DNA from: Cyclina sinensis
Lineage: Eukaryota > Mollusca > Bivalvia > Venerida > Veneridae
Direction of reading: 5' to 3'
Assembly (NCBI GenBank): GCA_012932295.1
Contig: JAAONU010000002.1
Span: 18,265,388 to 18,329,387, forward strand
DNA: 64,000 nucleotides
The position numbers were made by a program, and so were the translations under genes. Below the pieces are notes generated by a model. The model saw only the letters and a list, made by a program, of their open reading frames with translations, had not been told where the DNA came from and made no database searches. Shown here one piece after another: positions 24,601 to 32,562 of the stretch. Each line of letters opens with the position of its first letter. Position 1 is the first letter of the stretch.

Positions 24601-26685
24601 GTTTCCATTACTAAGATTGTTCACGTTCCTTATCCAATAAAACTGACAGAATCAAACTTTATCCATGTCCAATGTATCAAGGAAACATAACTTCCAATTC
24701 GTCGAGGCAAATAAATTTAGTACGTACCGTCAGCTTGTATATCAAACTGTAAGAAATAATTTCCGCCATCATTCTTCATGAGAAGATTGTACTGTCCAAA
24801 GTCCTCTACAGCTATGTCACCCAGGTTCAGCACGGTTGTATTGTCAGTGTCCGTGTGATTGAACAGTTCTGTACCATTCTGCGACCAGTAGTAAGATGGT
24901 GCTGGGTAACCAACCACGTGCACAGTGATCTCAACACTTTTACCTAACCGAGGTTTGAATGTCTTGTTCAGAGGAAAATTAGGGTCTGGTTCCGGGGGAC
25001 CTAAGTTATTCACGCAAAACTTTCATTGCACATCTTAAACTAATATCAATGTTACGATTAAGAATACTTTACTTTTAAAAAGAATTCAAAATGTATATCA
25101 TCTGTACTTAAAAACGAAGCTAATAACGCTTTAGTCGCTTAACACTGACATAGGAACTGAAAAGAAATGTATAAAACAAGTGATTGATTTGGTAGTATTA
25201 AAATGTATTCTCCATACTCACATAGTACAGACAGGTCTTCTGTGCGTGACTGATTGCCGAGATCATTTTGGCATGTAAGTCTATATTTGCCAGTGTCTGT
25301 GCAGTTCATAGATGGGATAGTGATTTCCAGGATCCCTTCTTGTTCACCAGTGAACCATGTTGTATTATCTGACAAGGACTTGAAGGTAGTTACAGGGGGT
25401 GGATCTCCCTCTACTTTTACTCGCATATGAAAATTGTCATGTTGAAAAACTCTTCTTTTAGTTATGTTTACAGACAGTATCTTTGCAGGATCTAAATAAA
25501 ATGTACAACAGCAATGACTAAGATAAACTGTTTGATTGCCAGACCTTAATAGTATGATAATACTGATATCACTGTGTAAACACCAACATTAGTTTATCTT
25601 TTTACTTTATTTCCTTATTTAATGCAGTTAGGTTGTGCAAACTACACACACAGAAGAATTAAGAATTTTGTGGGGGGGGGGGGGGGATTGCATGCAGTGC
25701 AGTTTGACTTGAGAACAATAATGAAATGAGATACTTACACAAGACATCCAGATAGAAGGAGTATATATCTTTATGTAAGCCCGGTTCTGCTTTTGGTTCT
25801 AGGATAGTGCCATTGAACGCAGTACATGTGTACAGCCCACTTGAATTTCTCAAAACATTTTTTAAAGTCAATGTTTTATTGTATTCAACAGGACGATTAT
25901 TGAACATCCAGTACACCTGTATAGCAGTAACGTTACACACAACTGTCAAATTTTCTCCTTTTGTCACCTCCTTCCTGTCAGTTGTTGCATTCAGATCTAA
26001 AACAGCAAAAAAGCAACAACTGCATGCTTACACTGAATGCAATTATCATCATATTTGTCTTGAGTAGTGTGCCAGAGGTCATGTGACAGACATGTGACAG
26101 AATCGCACCAATCGAACTGTTATACAACACGAAAACTGGTCAGAACTCAAAAGGCCAGCAATTAACAGTAGTATAAAAAAAACTCCAAAACATTTACAAA
26201 AATATGTAAATGATTTAAGTACATTAAGTAACCGTTTAGAATTTTTATTCTTTTGCATCAGAAAATATTCAAACAACAAATACACTGAAAACGACATTTA
26301 AACAGAAAGAGATTTGCGGTCAAAATATAATTAATAAATAATTTCCTAAAAGGAATACGGAATTCCGATGAAAACGTATCTAAATTGTTTCAGATATCTC
26401 TAAAGTCAAAGTATTGTTAGTTTTGCTTTAACCTGTAAAACTATACATGAAAGTAGACCGACAATAACCTATGTTCATCTACTTCCTTCTATTTGCTTCA
26501 GGAAAATACTGTATTGTAAGTTTGTGTACAAATCATACTTCTAGAGTAAAAGCTGTATTTTTCTTCACATAAAGATAAGAATTATTACCTCGTTTTGATG
26601 CTGGTGTGTTGTCAGCTGAAGTCACACTACATAAAATGTATACAGTCAAAACAACTAAGGATAAATGTTTAACAAACTGTTCCAT
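6658..26685 (-). CDS. Ig/FN3 transmembrane cell-surface protein, 17 exons, predicted 1023 aa
   Basis: The joined exons are 26589-26685, 25739-25996, 25222-25491, 24728-25000, 24185-24322, 23587-23754, 21889-22158, 21391-21528, 17471-17635, 16929-17198, 13249-13386, 9638-9805, 8961-9230, 8424-8564, 8003-8161, 6971-7105 and 6658-6671. Their 3072 nt make 1024 codons with no internal stop, and all introns are phase 1. Domain order is signal peptide (1-24), Ig1 (33-118), Ig2 (119-208), four Ig+FN3 pairs (209-974), transmembrane helix (about 988-1009) and a tail of about 14 residues. NxS/T sites are frequent. Role inferred from the family: adhesion or recognition at the plasma membrane, with a large ectodomain and no enzyme domain. 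FN3 halves carry a 'GFDYN..QTF' style motif that I associate with nephrin- and hemicentin-like molluscan IgSF proteins. I cannot name an orthologue. LINEs and minisatellites in the introns leave the coding sequence intact. Confidence 0.85.
6971..7105 (-). CDS. Ig/FN3 gene exon 16: transmembrane segment
   Basis: Residues 975-1019. A short stalk (SGKSKTTTAEY) leads into a glycine- then isoleucine-rich helix, IGYVIGGVGGVILIIVIIII, followed by the stop-transfer FRCRRTENESS. Acceptor tcctag|CC. The main donor T|gtaagt is strong, and a second GT lies 4 nt further on (6965-6966). Confidence 0.85.
7106..8002 (-). other. Intron 15 of the Ig/FN3 gene
   Basis: AT-rich intron between FN3-4 and the membrane exon. 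I see no repeat array or alternative exon in it. Confidence 0.5.
8003..8161 (-). CDS. Ig/FN3 gene exon 15: FN3 domain 4, C-terminal half
   Basis: Residues 922-974: STYNIYIVANNARGEANKSN, ending SFTTSG. Acceptor ctttag|AT. The donor is G|gttcgt, weak beyond the GT. No better in-phase donor is evident, and the frame runs into intron sequence if it is not used. Confidence 0.7.
8424..8564 (-). CDS. Ig/FN3 gene exon 14: FN3 domain 4, N-terminal half
   Basis: Residues 875-921: PPDAVTQLSATDVTANTVHL, then HWKPGFDYGSNQTFKVKGS. This membrane-proximal FN3 is the only one to keep the canonical strand-B tryptophan. Donor T|gtaagt. Confidence 0.8.
8961..9230 (-). CDS. Ig/FN3 gene exon 13: Ig domain 6, pair 4
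   Basis: Residues 785-874: PSPDPAHH, then PRLGMQVIFKMYAVGNPQP, then FSWRHGN, then DFGPYVLNMKNKLGS. Cysteine positions are M and L. Acceptor gtcag|GA, donor G|gtaaga. Confidence 0.85.
9638..9805 (-). CDS. Ig/FN3 gene exon 12: FN3 domain 3, C-terminal half
   Basis: Residues 729-784: VYNVTVVSTNNNGSSGPVSS, ending FVTFTTEG. Acceptor cattag|GT, donor G|gttagt. The intron before it (9806-13248) carries the 46-bp array and the Tx1-like relic. Confidence 0.8.
10108..11170. repeat. 46-bp minisatellite, about 23 copies, in an intron
   Basis: The unit begins tactacaataactacaataa and ends with 'tttgcctatgtgttacagttg'. Copies differ mainly at two sites, gtcttt/gacttt/ggcttt and gcc/gtc. The first half is itself an internal short duplication (actacaata twice). 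It lies in the intron between FN3-3 halves, next to the 3' end of the LINE relic. Confidence 0.95.
11340..13206 (-). mobile_element. 5'-truncated Tx1/L1-like LINE relic
   Basis: The reading on the minus strand gives the reverse-transcriptase C motif QFADDTSLLLDGS (FADD codons at 13086-13097). A frameshift near 12905-12925 follows, then a 248-codon open stretch with HWKKRMLTPIGKITVVKSIL and LPLFTHCFTSLPTPN, typical of L1/Tx1-type LINE C-terminal regions in invertebrates. After another frame change come CTFC and HLFWEC (a zinc-knuckle-like motif, 11730-11800) and a basic end. The endonuclease and RT motifs before C are missing, and several frameshifts show it is dead. It sits in the intron between FN3-3 halves, same strand as the host gene. 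Boundaries are approximate. Confidence 0.85.
13249..13386 (-). CDS. Ig/FN3 gene exon 11: FN3 domain 3, N-terminal half
   Basis: Residues 683-728: PPAPVTNISLSAVTTSSATL, then SFITGYDYNKTQTFTVLRS. Phase 1-1, 138 nt. A Tx1-like LINE relic begins within about 100 nt of its donor. Confidence 0.8.
13387..15595 (-). other. Intron 10 of the Ig/FN3 gene, left part
   Basis: AT-rich intron between Ig5 and FN3-3. There are several 60-90 codon open frames, but none has a domain or splice context that I would call an exon. Confidence 0.4.
15596..16394. repeat. 45-bp minisatellite, about 18 copies, open on both strands
   Basis: The unit is about tatgtgctctattatgacaa then cttgtttgtgatgatgtactattgc. Because 45 is divisible by three and the unit lacks stops, it encodes 15-residue repeats both ways: IIEHIVIGHHHKQVV on minus (254 codons, 15517-16281) and YYVLYDNLFVMMS-like on plus (275 codons, 15595-16422). 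It lies in an intron, so I read it as non-coding. Confidence 0.95.
16489..16712. repeat. 33-bp minisatellite, about 7 copies
   Basis: The unit contains atgttaacattacattaaat followed by accaatcaagatt. It is just left of exon 10 in the same intron as the 45-bp array. Confidence 0.85.
16929..17198 (-). CDS. Ig/FN3 gene exon 10: Ig domain 5, pair 3
   Basis: Residues 593-682: KPKPDSNR, then KPRLAESVTLTMHAIGYPAP, then YQWLHNG, then DFGKYVLNMKNVAGN. Cysteine positions are M and L. It is closest to exon 7 (both start GKPKPD), suggesting recent duplication of pairs 2 and 3. Confidence 0.85.
17471..17635 (-). CDS. Ig/FN3 gene exon 9: FN3 domain 2, C-terminal half
   Basis: Residues 538-592: TLYNVTVVSRNSRGES, ending PVNFSTYG. 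I chose the acceptor ggacag|TC because it restores phase 1 and matches the start of the other FN3 second halves. Two extra cysteines (FTCILC) occur near the start of the exon. Donor G|gtaagt. Confidence 0.75.
18131..18240. repeat. 27-bp minisatellite, about 4 copies
   Basis: Repeats of aacaacataatttcactgac plus aaacaaa. It lies in the same intron as the LINE, just beyond the LINE 3' end. Confidence 0.85.
18302..21330 (-). mobile_element. 5'-truncated non-LTR retrotransposon with (GTTCT)n tail
   Basis: On the minus strand the element reads from a spacer region (NNKPWFGPNCFKARK) through the RT domain (NYRPITILSCLGKLF; NENQAGFRKGYSCTDH; GFIVFSQAFDNV; GVRQGENLSPAIFSLFLNDL; LYADDTIIMANS) to a C-terminal zinc-knuckle motif (CSLC...EEHYLLFCHYF), stopping at 18942. 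The YADD codons lie at 20093-20104. The first RT aspartate is replaced by valine (20422-20424). Two A-run frameshifts (near 20662-20669 and 20168-20175) split the frame. The 3' end is AATAAAG followed by GTTCT pentamers (18302-18330). No endonuclease is present. The C-terminal motif and pentamer tail suggest the CR1/L2/I group, but I cannot fix the clade. It lies in an intron of the Ig/FN3 gene, same strand. Confidence 0.88.
21391..21528 (-). CDS. Ig/FN3 gene exon 8: FN3 domain 2, N-terminal half
   Basis: Residues 492-537: PPEPVSSLEVSDINETCAHL, then SFITGYNYNSTQTFLIKRY. The intron after it (17636-21390) contains a 3-kb LINE in the same orientation, beginning about 60 nt after the donor. Confidence 0.8.
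21889..22158 (-). CDS. Ig/FN3 gene exon 7: Ig domain 4, pair 2
   Basis: Residues 402-491: KPKPDPRY, then KPRLGDNVTLTIHASGYPVP, then YFWSHDG, then NFGTYTLNISNNL. Cysteine positions are I and L. The acceptor lies only about 80 nt downstream of the end of a 1.2-kb 27-bp array that fills most of the preceding intron. Confidence 0.85.
22240..23395. repeat. 27-bp minisatellite, about 42 copies, fills an intron
   Basis: The unit is cagataccataatgtgtaaa then cattcat. A shorter variant has 'cacat' in place of the last part, and others carry aacatatacaataa or gtcgccattc. The array occupies most of the intron between exons 6 and 7. Many short open frames reading LHIMVSDEC are repeat artefacts. Confidence 0.95.
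23587..23754 (-). CDS. Ig/FN3 gene exon 6: FN3 domain 1, C-terminal half
   Basis: Residues 346-401, with the FN3 pattern GYSLTVLSGNSRANAS and the ending PVTFSTYG. The acceptor is ttgtag|AT, followed by an A10 run within the coding sequence (AT TTA AAA AAA AAA GTA). That run could be prone to sequencing or replication slippage. Confidence 0.8.
24185..24322 (-). CDS. Ig/FN3 gene exon 5: FN3 domain 1, N-terminal half
   Basis: Residues 300-345, PPEPVTNLSVSGVTANSVNL, then SFFTGFDYNDRQTF. It covers FN3 strands A to C, with F in place of the usual strand-B tryptophan. Exon 138 nt, phase 1-1. Confidence 0.8.
24728..25000 (-). CDS. Ig/FN3 gene exon 4: Ig domain 3, pair 1, no disulphide cysteines
   Basis: Residues 209-299. 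It starts PPEPDPNF, with KPRLGKSVEITVHVVGYPAP, then YYWSQNG, then DFGQYNLLMKNDGGN. The cysteine positions are V and L. The core W and the D.G.Y turn are kept, so the fold is probably retained. Exon 273 nt, phase 1-1, acceptor cttag|GT, donor G|gtacgt. Confidence 0.85.
25222..25491 (-). CDS. Ig/FN3 gene exon 3: Ig domain 2, cysteines displaced
   Basis: Residues 119-208. The Ig I-set pattern is visible (HMRVKVEGDPPP; ILEITIPSMNCTDTGKYRL; TCQNDLGN). The first cysteine position is valine. The second position holds leucine, with a cysteine two residues later. Acceptor atttag|AT, donor T|gtgagt. Confidence 0.8.
25674..25687. repeat. Poly-G run
   Basis: An uninterrupted G run of about 14-15 nt, roughly 50 nt beyond the donor of exon 2 (poly-C on the transcribed strand). 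Confidence 0.9.
25739..25996 (-). CDS. Ig/FN3 gene exon 2: Ig domain 1, the only canonical one
   Basis: Residues 33-118. The Ig signature is intact: NLTVVCNV, then VYWMFNN, then SGLYTCTAFNG. The two cysteines and the core tryptophan are therefore all present. The acceptor is ttttag|AT and the donor is T|gtaagt, phase 1-1. This is the membrane-distal domain and the only one of six predicted to have the usual disulphide. Confidence 0.85.
26589..26685 (-). CDS. Ig/FN3 gene exon 1: start codon and signal peptide
   Basis: The reading starts at ATG 26685 and runs MEQFVKHLSLVVLTVYILCS, then VTSADNTPASKR. This is a classic secretion signal with a basic start, hydrophobic core and likely cleavage after TSA (residue 24). 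The donor is GAG|gtaata, phase 1. The upstream sequence on the minus strand has no longer in-frame start, and no clear TATA element was seen. Confidence 0.85.
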
Positions 26686-27293
26686 TTTGTTCAGTCAGTA
26701 TGTTTTGTTAACAGAATGGTACTGACAAATATGTTTTGTTTTAATCAGTAATAAGACAGCTGATAACAAAACAACTTGTACAACATAACTCACTTCACTG
26801 GATGCAAAGATAAAACTTTTCGAAACAGGGATGATAATATCTGAAAACTGATACCGATTAGTATTGATAAAATCCTAATAAAGATGTAAAATAAAACTTT
26901 AAAAGTCAGATTTCGATAATAACTCTGTAAACAGTGACTTTCAAAGGTTACACTTTTTTCTGTTGCGTATTTACAGGATGCTGTAGCAAAGATGAGGAAA
27001 TCAGCCATTAGTCAAGTTTTGTCATCTTTGAATGCAAAAAAAAAAAAAAAAAGAATTCATTATTCACGTTCACAGAAAGTAAATGTTAACAATCAGCCCT
27101 TTTTTCTTCAACGAAAGGGTCATAGTTTTTGACATATACTAGATGTTAGCTAGTTACTACCAACTGTGTATTTACGGTATCGGTCACATGTGACTGATAT
27201 ATTGAGGTGATGACCATCATATCTTTATCATAAATTTTGATAAGTTTACTTGAAGTATATACACTCAGTGCGATATGGGATGGCCTCATGTTA
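26686..27293 (-). promoter_or_regulatory. Upstream region of the Ig/FN3 gene
   Basis: This is the sequence 5' of the signal-peptide exon. It should hold the 5' UTR and perhaps the promoter, but I see no convincing TATA box, initiator or upstream exon. It includes an A15 run near 27037-27051. Confidence 0.25.
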
Positions 27294-27621
27294 ATTAGTC
27301 GGCGCTCTTTGTCTATCTATTTGAGTTTATTTATCGTCGGTACCGGTTGCCCGTATGAACGACACCCCTGCAGAGATTAGTTATGTTATGTTGTGGGGGA
27401 TAGTGCAAGATACAGAAAGCATCCCGTTCCAGAGACACCCCTGGTTCTTTTACATGCTCAGTGTACAATACTGATACATGGGACCTCGGTTTAACGTCTC
27501 ATCCGAAAGACAATTAGTAATGTTAGTGGAGGAGCGGGGAATCGATCTCGAGACCCCAGGATTACCAGTCCAGGGTGTTACCACTGGACCACTGATCCGT
27601 TCCATTAGTCGGCGCTCTTTG
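27294..27621 (-). mobile_element. tRNA-derived SINE with 18-bp target-site duplication
   Basis: The body 27312-27603 is flanked by perfect copies of attagtcggcgctctttg (27294-27311 and 27604-27621). On the minus strand the head has an A box tggtccagtggta (27579-27591) and a B box agatcgattcc (27538-27548) at tRNA-like spacing. The anticodon-like loop CTGGTAA between GGA and TCC would be Thr(GGU). The tail side (27312-27400) recurs in inverted orientation at 27843-27925. The intact duplication suggests a fairly young insertion. Confidence 0.85.
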
Positions 27622-27808
27622 ATATTCTCAAATTTATAGCAAAAGTTGTGGACTGGTTGTTATCAGGGATTAATTTCTTTTATCATTATGACGTTTCACT
27701 GAATGACAATTAGTAAAATTTAACTAAGGTATTAACCTGAAAAAGTTATGAAATATTCCAGTCGTCATGAACTTGAAAATATCAAAAGATATGCTTTCTG
27801 TATCTACA

Positions 27809-27836
27809 CCCCCCCCCCACCCACACACACACACAA
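27809..27836. repeat. C-run and (CA)n simple repeat
   Basis: A C9 run is followed by cacc and a (ca) dinucleotide stretch ending just before the inverted SINE fragment. Confidence 0.85.
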
Positions 27837-27842
27837 TATAAA

Positions 27843-27925
27843 ACAACTAATCTCTACAGGGGGCGTCGGTCATATGGGCAACGGGTACCGACGATAAATA
27901 AACTCAAATAGTTAGATAGATGCCC
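27843..27925 (+). mobile_element. Partial SINE copy (tail only), inverted relative to the first
   Basis: aactaatctctacaggg, gggcaacgggtaccgacgat and aaataaactcaaatag are the reverse complement of 27312-27383. The tRNA-like head is absent, so the copy is 5'-truncated. Confidence 0.8.
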
Positions 27926-28299
27926 TACGCATTAATCTCCCCTTTGTTGTGTGGTGTGGTGCTACATATGGCGAAATAAGAACTTAGTAAATTTCGGCTT
28001 ATATGTTTCCGGTCATTTATTTCTGTATTTTTTCCAGTTTCTTTTGAAGTTGCTTATTCAATAAAGACCTGAAGAGCAAGTGTGATACAATTTAGTAAAC
28101 GCTTGTGTTTGAAATGATAGAATTGAACATTTCGCTACCTGTCATCGCTATCTGTACATATTCGCTACCTCAATGTTCTTTCATACCTAGTCTATTCGCC
28201 ATGTAGATTCACTACCGGGTTTATCGCAAACTGACTAACTTGTTAATACTAACCCAACTTAAATGGATTAGGTAGTAAAAGTACTCATATGTAAAGTGT

Positions 28300-30560
28300 A
28301 AAACTACACTTGGTCAAATCTTTGCTGTGAAGTTTCCTCAAAATCCAGCCAACGTGTAATTGTATTCAATTTTGGACAAATCAAGGGCCGCAGCTGCTAC
28401 AAATCATCCGACCAGTATAAGCCAATAATATGACCGTTGCTGTAAAGTTTCGTCAAAATCTGACCAGTAGTTGTGGAGATATGCCCAACTGTATTGAAAT
28501 TTGAAACAAGAAATTGGTAAAACCAAATAATGCTCCCGGAGTATTTTTTGTTCAGAATGGCAGAAAAGTAAGAAATGTACTATCAATTGTATTTCAATGA
28601 CGTGTGAAATTAAAAGTTTTTTAAGTTTTAGTAAGAATAATCATGATGAAACATATTTGAGGATTTATAGTATGAACTAAAACTCCGCGAGTCGGACGTG
28701 TTACCTAAAGATAGCATACCAGTTATTTAACTTTTTTTCTATGGAATGGGGAATTTATAGGCCCCAGACAAGAATTAAGTATGAAAAATTACAAGGGCAA
28801 TAACTCAAAAATTGTGAGAAATAGAGTTATATTCTTTGGTACTGCACCTCTCCACAATGAGATCTATTCATCTATGAAGTTTCAAGTTGATATCTTTAAT
28901 ACCTTTCGAGTTATGCCCTGGAGAAGAATTAAGTATGAGAAATTACAACGGGCAATAACTCAAAAATTATGTGAAAGAGAGTTATGTTCTTTGTTACTGC
29001 ACCTCCCCATAATGAGATCTATTCACCTATGAAGTTTAAAGTTGATATCTGCAGTACTTTAGAGTTCTGCCCCAGACAAGCAAAATGGGACGCCGCTTCC
29101 GACGTCGACACCAACGTGAACACCGCAAGTAACACCTGTGTCCCCTGACTATAGTCAGGTGACACAAAAACCACATTTGTAAGGACAGTTGATTTATTGC
29201 AAAATTTACCTGCTACTTGTTTGATCTGTGAATGTTTGCCAGAATTTTTATAATCACAAGAGGTGTCAAGTGCTTGTCTGGCAGGTGTAACAAGTAAAGA
29301 CGTAATTCATATAATCAGTGTTGTTCTCCAGAATTTCAGCTGATAAGCCATTGATTTATCAATCAATTGGGGTTGCTATATTAATTTTATAAAGGGAGAT
29401 AATAAAAACCTAACTAAAGTAAAGTGATGGTTCTTTAACACTGCACTTCCTCTCATTGGCCTTTATAACTGTGTGAAGTTTTGTCCACTTTTCTTCAATA
29501 CTTTTCAAGTTATTTTCCTACAAGCATTATTAGGTTTTATAAAGGGACATAATTTAAAAAAAAAATAGTAATGTAGAGTGACGGTTTTTTAACATTGCAC
29601 TTCCTCTCATTAGTCTCTATAACTGTGTGAAGATATAATGAGATATCATTGATACTTAGGAATTTATTCTCGAGACAAGCATTATTTAACTTTTGTAATT
29701 ATCAAGGGAAATAATTCAAAAATTAAGCAAGGTAGAATTAAGATTCATAAACACTGCATTTCTTCTCACCGTTCCCAATTACTGTGTGTGAAGTTTTAAT
29801 AAAATTCCTTAAATAATTTTGAAGTTATTCTCCGGACAAGCATAATTAAGTACCATAAAAGGAGATAATTCATAAACTAAGTAATGAAAGAGTTATGGTT
29901 CTTTGACACAAAACTTCCTCTCACTAGTCTCTATAATTGTGTGGAGTTTCAATGAGATATCGATAGTTTAGAAGTTGTACTCCGGACAAGCATTATTAAA
30001 CATTTTAAGTATCATTAAGGGAGATAATTCAAAAATTAAGATAGGTAGACATATGGCTATTGAATAATGCACTGTCACTCACTAGTATCTATGACTGTGT
30101 GATGTTTTAATCAAATTCCCTCAATACTTTTCAAATTAATATCCAGAGAAGCATTAAGTTTTATAAAGAGTATAATTCAAAAATTATGCAAGGCATAATT
30201 ATGGTTTTTGGACACTGCACTTTCTCTCACACGTCTCTATCAATGTGTTAAGTTTCAATCAAATTCCTTTAATACATTTCAAGTTACGGATGGACAGACA
30301 GACAGATGGACAAGGCAGCCACTTTATGCTCTGCCTTTGGGGAGCATAAAAATCAAGGACCATAACTTCGATAAAATTCATCCCATGGAGCACAAAGAAA
30401 ATATGCATAACTACTTTTGACTAAGATAATTCCTCTGAATTGTCTTAAAAATCTTATCTGCAGTTATGGAGATATGCCTAGATGTATTCAAATATGGTCA
30501 AATCAAGGGCCATAAATCCCCTAAAAAATCAGCTGACCAGAACACATTAAGAATACGCAT
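28300..30560. repeat. Dispersed repeat blocks with ~140-150-bp internal units
   Basis: Several related blocks occur. Two ~140-bp direct copies lie at 28765-29070 ('agaattaagtatga' to 'gttatgttctttg', 'aatgagatctattca'). Five or so ~140-150-bp units at 29390-30290 each have 'gggagataattcaaaaatta' and 'actgcacttcctctca'. They end in a gacagacagatggacag stretch and 'ggggagcataaaa' (30340). Fragments with 'gagatatgcc' and 'aaatcaagggcc' lie at 28320-28520 and 30420-30520. All open frames here are short and unconvincing. Confidence 0.7.
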
Positions 30561-32157
30561 AATTAAACTTGCTAAATTACAGGGTGAATCATACTATAAC
30601 ATCCAGAATTTTTGGTGGTATTTTTTTATTAAGCATATGTAATTAGAAAGATACAAATACTCTTTAAAATATAGCACACAGCAAGCACAATACTAAATGA
30701 CACATAATGACGGTGGAAGTAGAGAACATAGTATATTCCATAATTCAAGAAACCATATCCGTCATAATTTGTTATATAAATGTTTTAGCTTACATAACAG
30801 AGATCTTTCTTCAACAAACTAAGGAAACGGTTGTTTACAAACTCACTATCGACCAACAATTACAAAATCAAGATAGATAACTCTTATTTCACAATTTGAA
30901 ATGCATGTCAACAATATCCATATTATAAATACGCTAATGAAATATTATATTGTCAGTAAGGTAACTTAGAGCACATACATCTGCATACAACATTAATAAA
31001 GGATCAACTGTGAAATACATGTACAAAATCAGGAAGGTTCCAAGTAAATTATGTACACATATATATAGTGTACATAAGTTACATCGGTGTATTGGGGAAT
31101 GAATACTTCGTACATTGTTCTGTAGGATTAGGATTTTCAAATACTTAAGGTGGCATGGGTAAGTCATTTAACATAAGAAACAGGATATATGGTTTTACAG
31201 AACTACAACAAGACTATCTTTAAGGATACAGGAATATATATTTATATAACATGCACAGTCTCATAGAAATCTGCAAACGTCTATTTGTTCAGAAAAAAGG
31301 ACAAAAAATAATCTAAAAACTGTCCAAAACAGGAAACACTGAAGTTATATGAACTTCATATGGTTAATCATGTGATTTGTTTGAAACATTCATAAAATGA
31401 CAGACAGACTCGTGCATTCATGGTGTAGATATCATAAATATGCATGCATGTAATGGGTGTTACATTCTAGTAATTAGGTTTTTTTCTTTGGCATTACACT
31501 GTTAAAGTTTTTGTTTTCCATCATCACTATTGTATTATGATAACAATAATCTCTCCATTATGAAGAATGGTTTCTTTGAATCATGGAAGATATTCTCAAT
31601 ATAGTATATGTATACACATAATTATACAGCAAACATATATCATGTAATATGTTATGTTAAAACACGTCCAAACTGCACAACACATAATTATGTACAAGAA
31701 GCAGCATACATTAGATATTTATCCTTGGATTACCTGTCAGCTTAAGTTTCTTACATCATTCTGTATTTCTACATTGTATATAAAAATTCATGCATATGCA
31801 TGTGTGGGTTGATATGAAAATAATACAGATTATTGCTGCGAGCGTTCTATCTACTATAACTATTTATCTGAAATTCATAACTGGTTTGAAATACTTTACA
31901 CTCTGTGTCATTACGAAAGTAAACCAAAGAAACATATCAATTCTTCAAAAAGCAAGCTGGTTTAGTGAATTTCTAAATCTGGTACCACATGACAATTTTT
32001 TCTAAAAGTGAAGCAGGCAAATCTCTACTTAACACTATGGAATGTTAAATGACAACACTTCAGGCTTGATTTGGTTATGTACAAAGCAAAGTTATTGGCT
32101 CTGGATTTCAGACCCCTTTAATATCTAATTCTTACTTACTCATTCTTCTCAAACTAG

Positions 32158-32562
32158 TAAGCCTAAGGAAACATTTTGTCAAGTACTTGTAAGCCTACAG
32201 GAAACTTGTCAAGTACTTGTAAGCCTACAAGAAATAGTTCATCAAGTACTTGTAAGCCTACAGGAAACATTTTGACAAGTACTTGTAAGCCTAAAGGAAA
32301 CATTTTGTCAAGTACTTGTAAGCCTACAGGAAACATTCTGTCAAGTACTGGTAAGCCTACAGGAAATAGTTTGTCAAGTACTTGTAAGCCTACAGGAAAT
32401 ATTTGGTCAAGTACTTGTAAGCCTACAGGGAACATTTTGTCAAGTACTGGTAAGCCTACAGGAAACATTTTGTCAAGTACTGGCAAGCCTACAGGAAACA
32501 TTTTGTCAAGTACTTGTAAGCCTACAGGAAACATTTTGTCAAGTACTTGTAAGCCTACAGGA
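32158..32562. repeat. 33-bp minisatellite, about 12 copies
   Basis: The unit is gtaagcctacaggaaacatt then ttgtcaagtactt. It is stop-free on both strands, giving SSTCKPTGNIL (plus) and PVGLQVLDKMF (minus) repeats of 11 residues. Variants occur mainly at acttgt/actggt and the 'cattttgt' part. I read it as non-coding. Confidence 0.95.
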
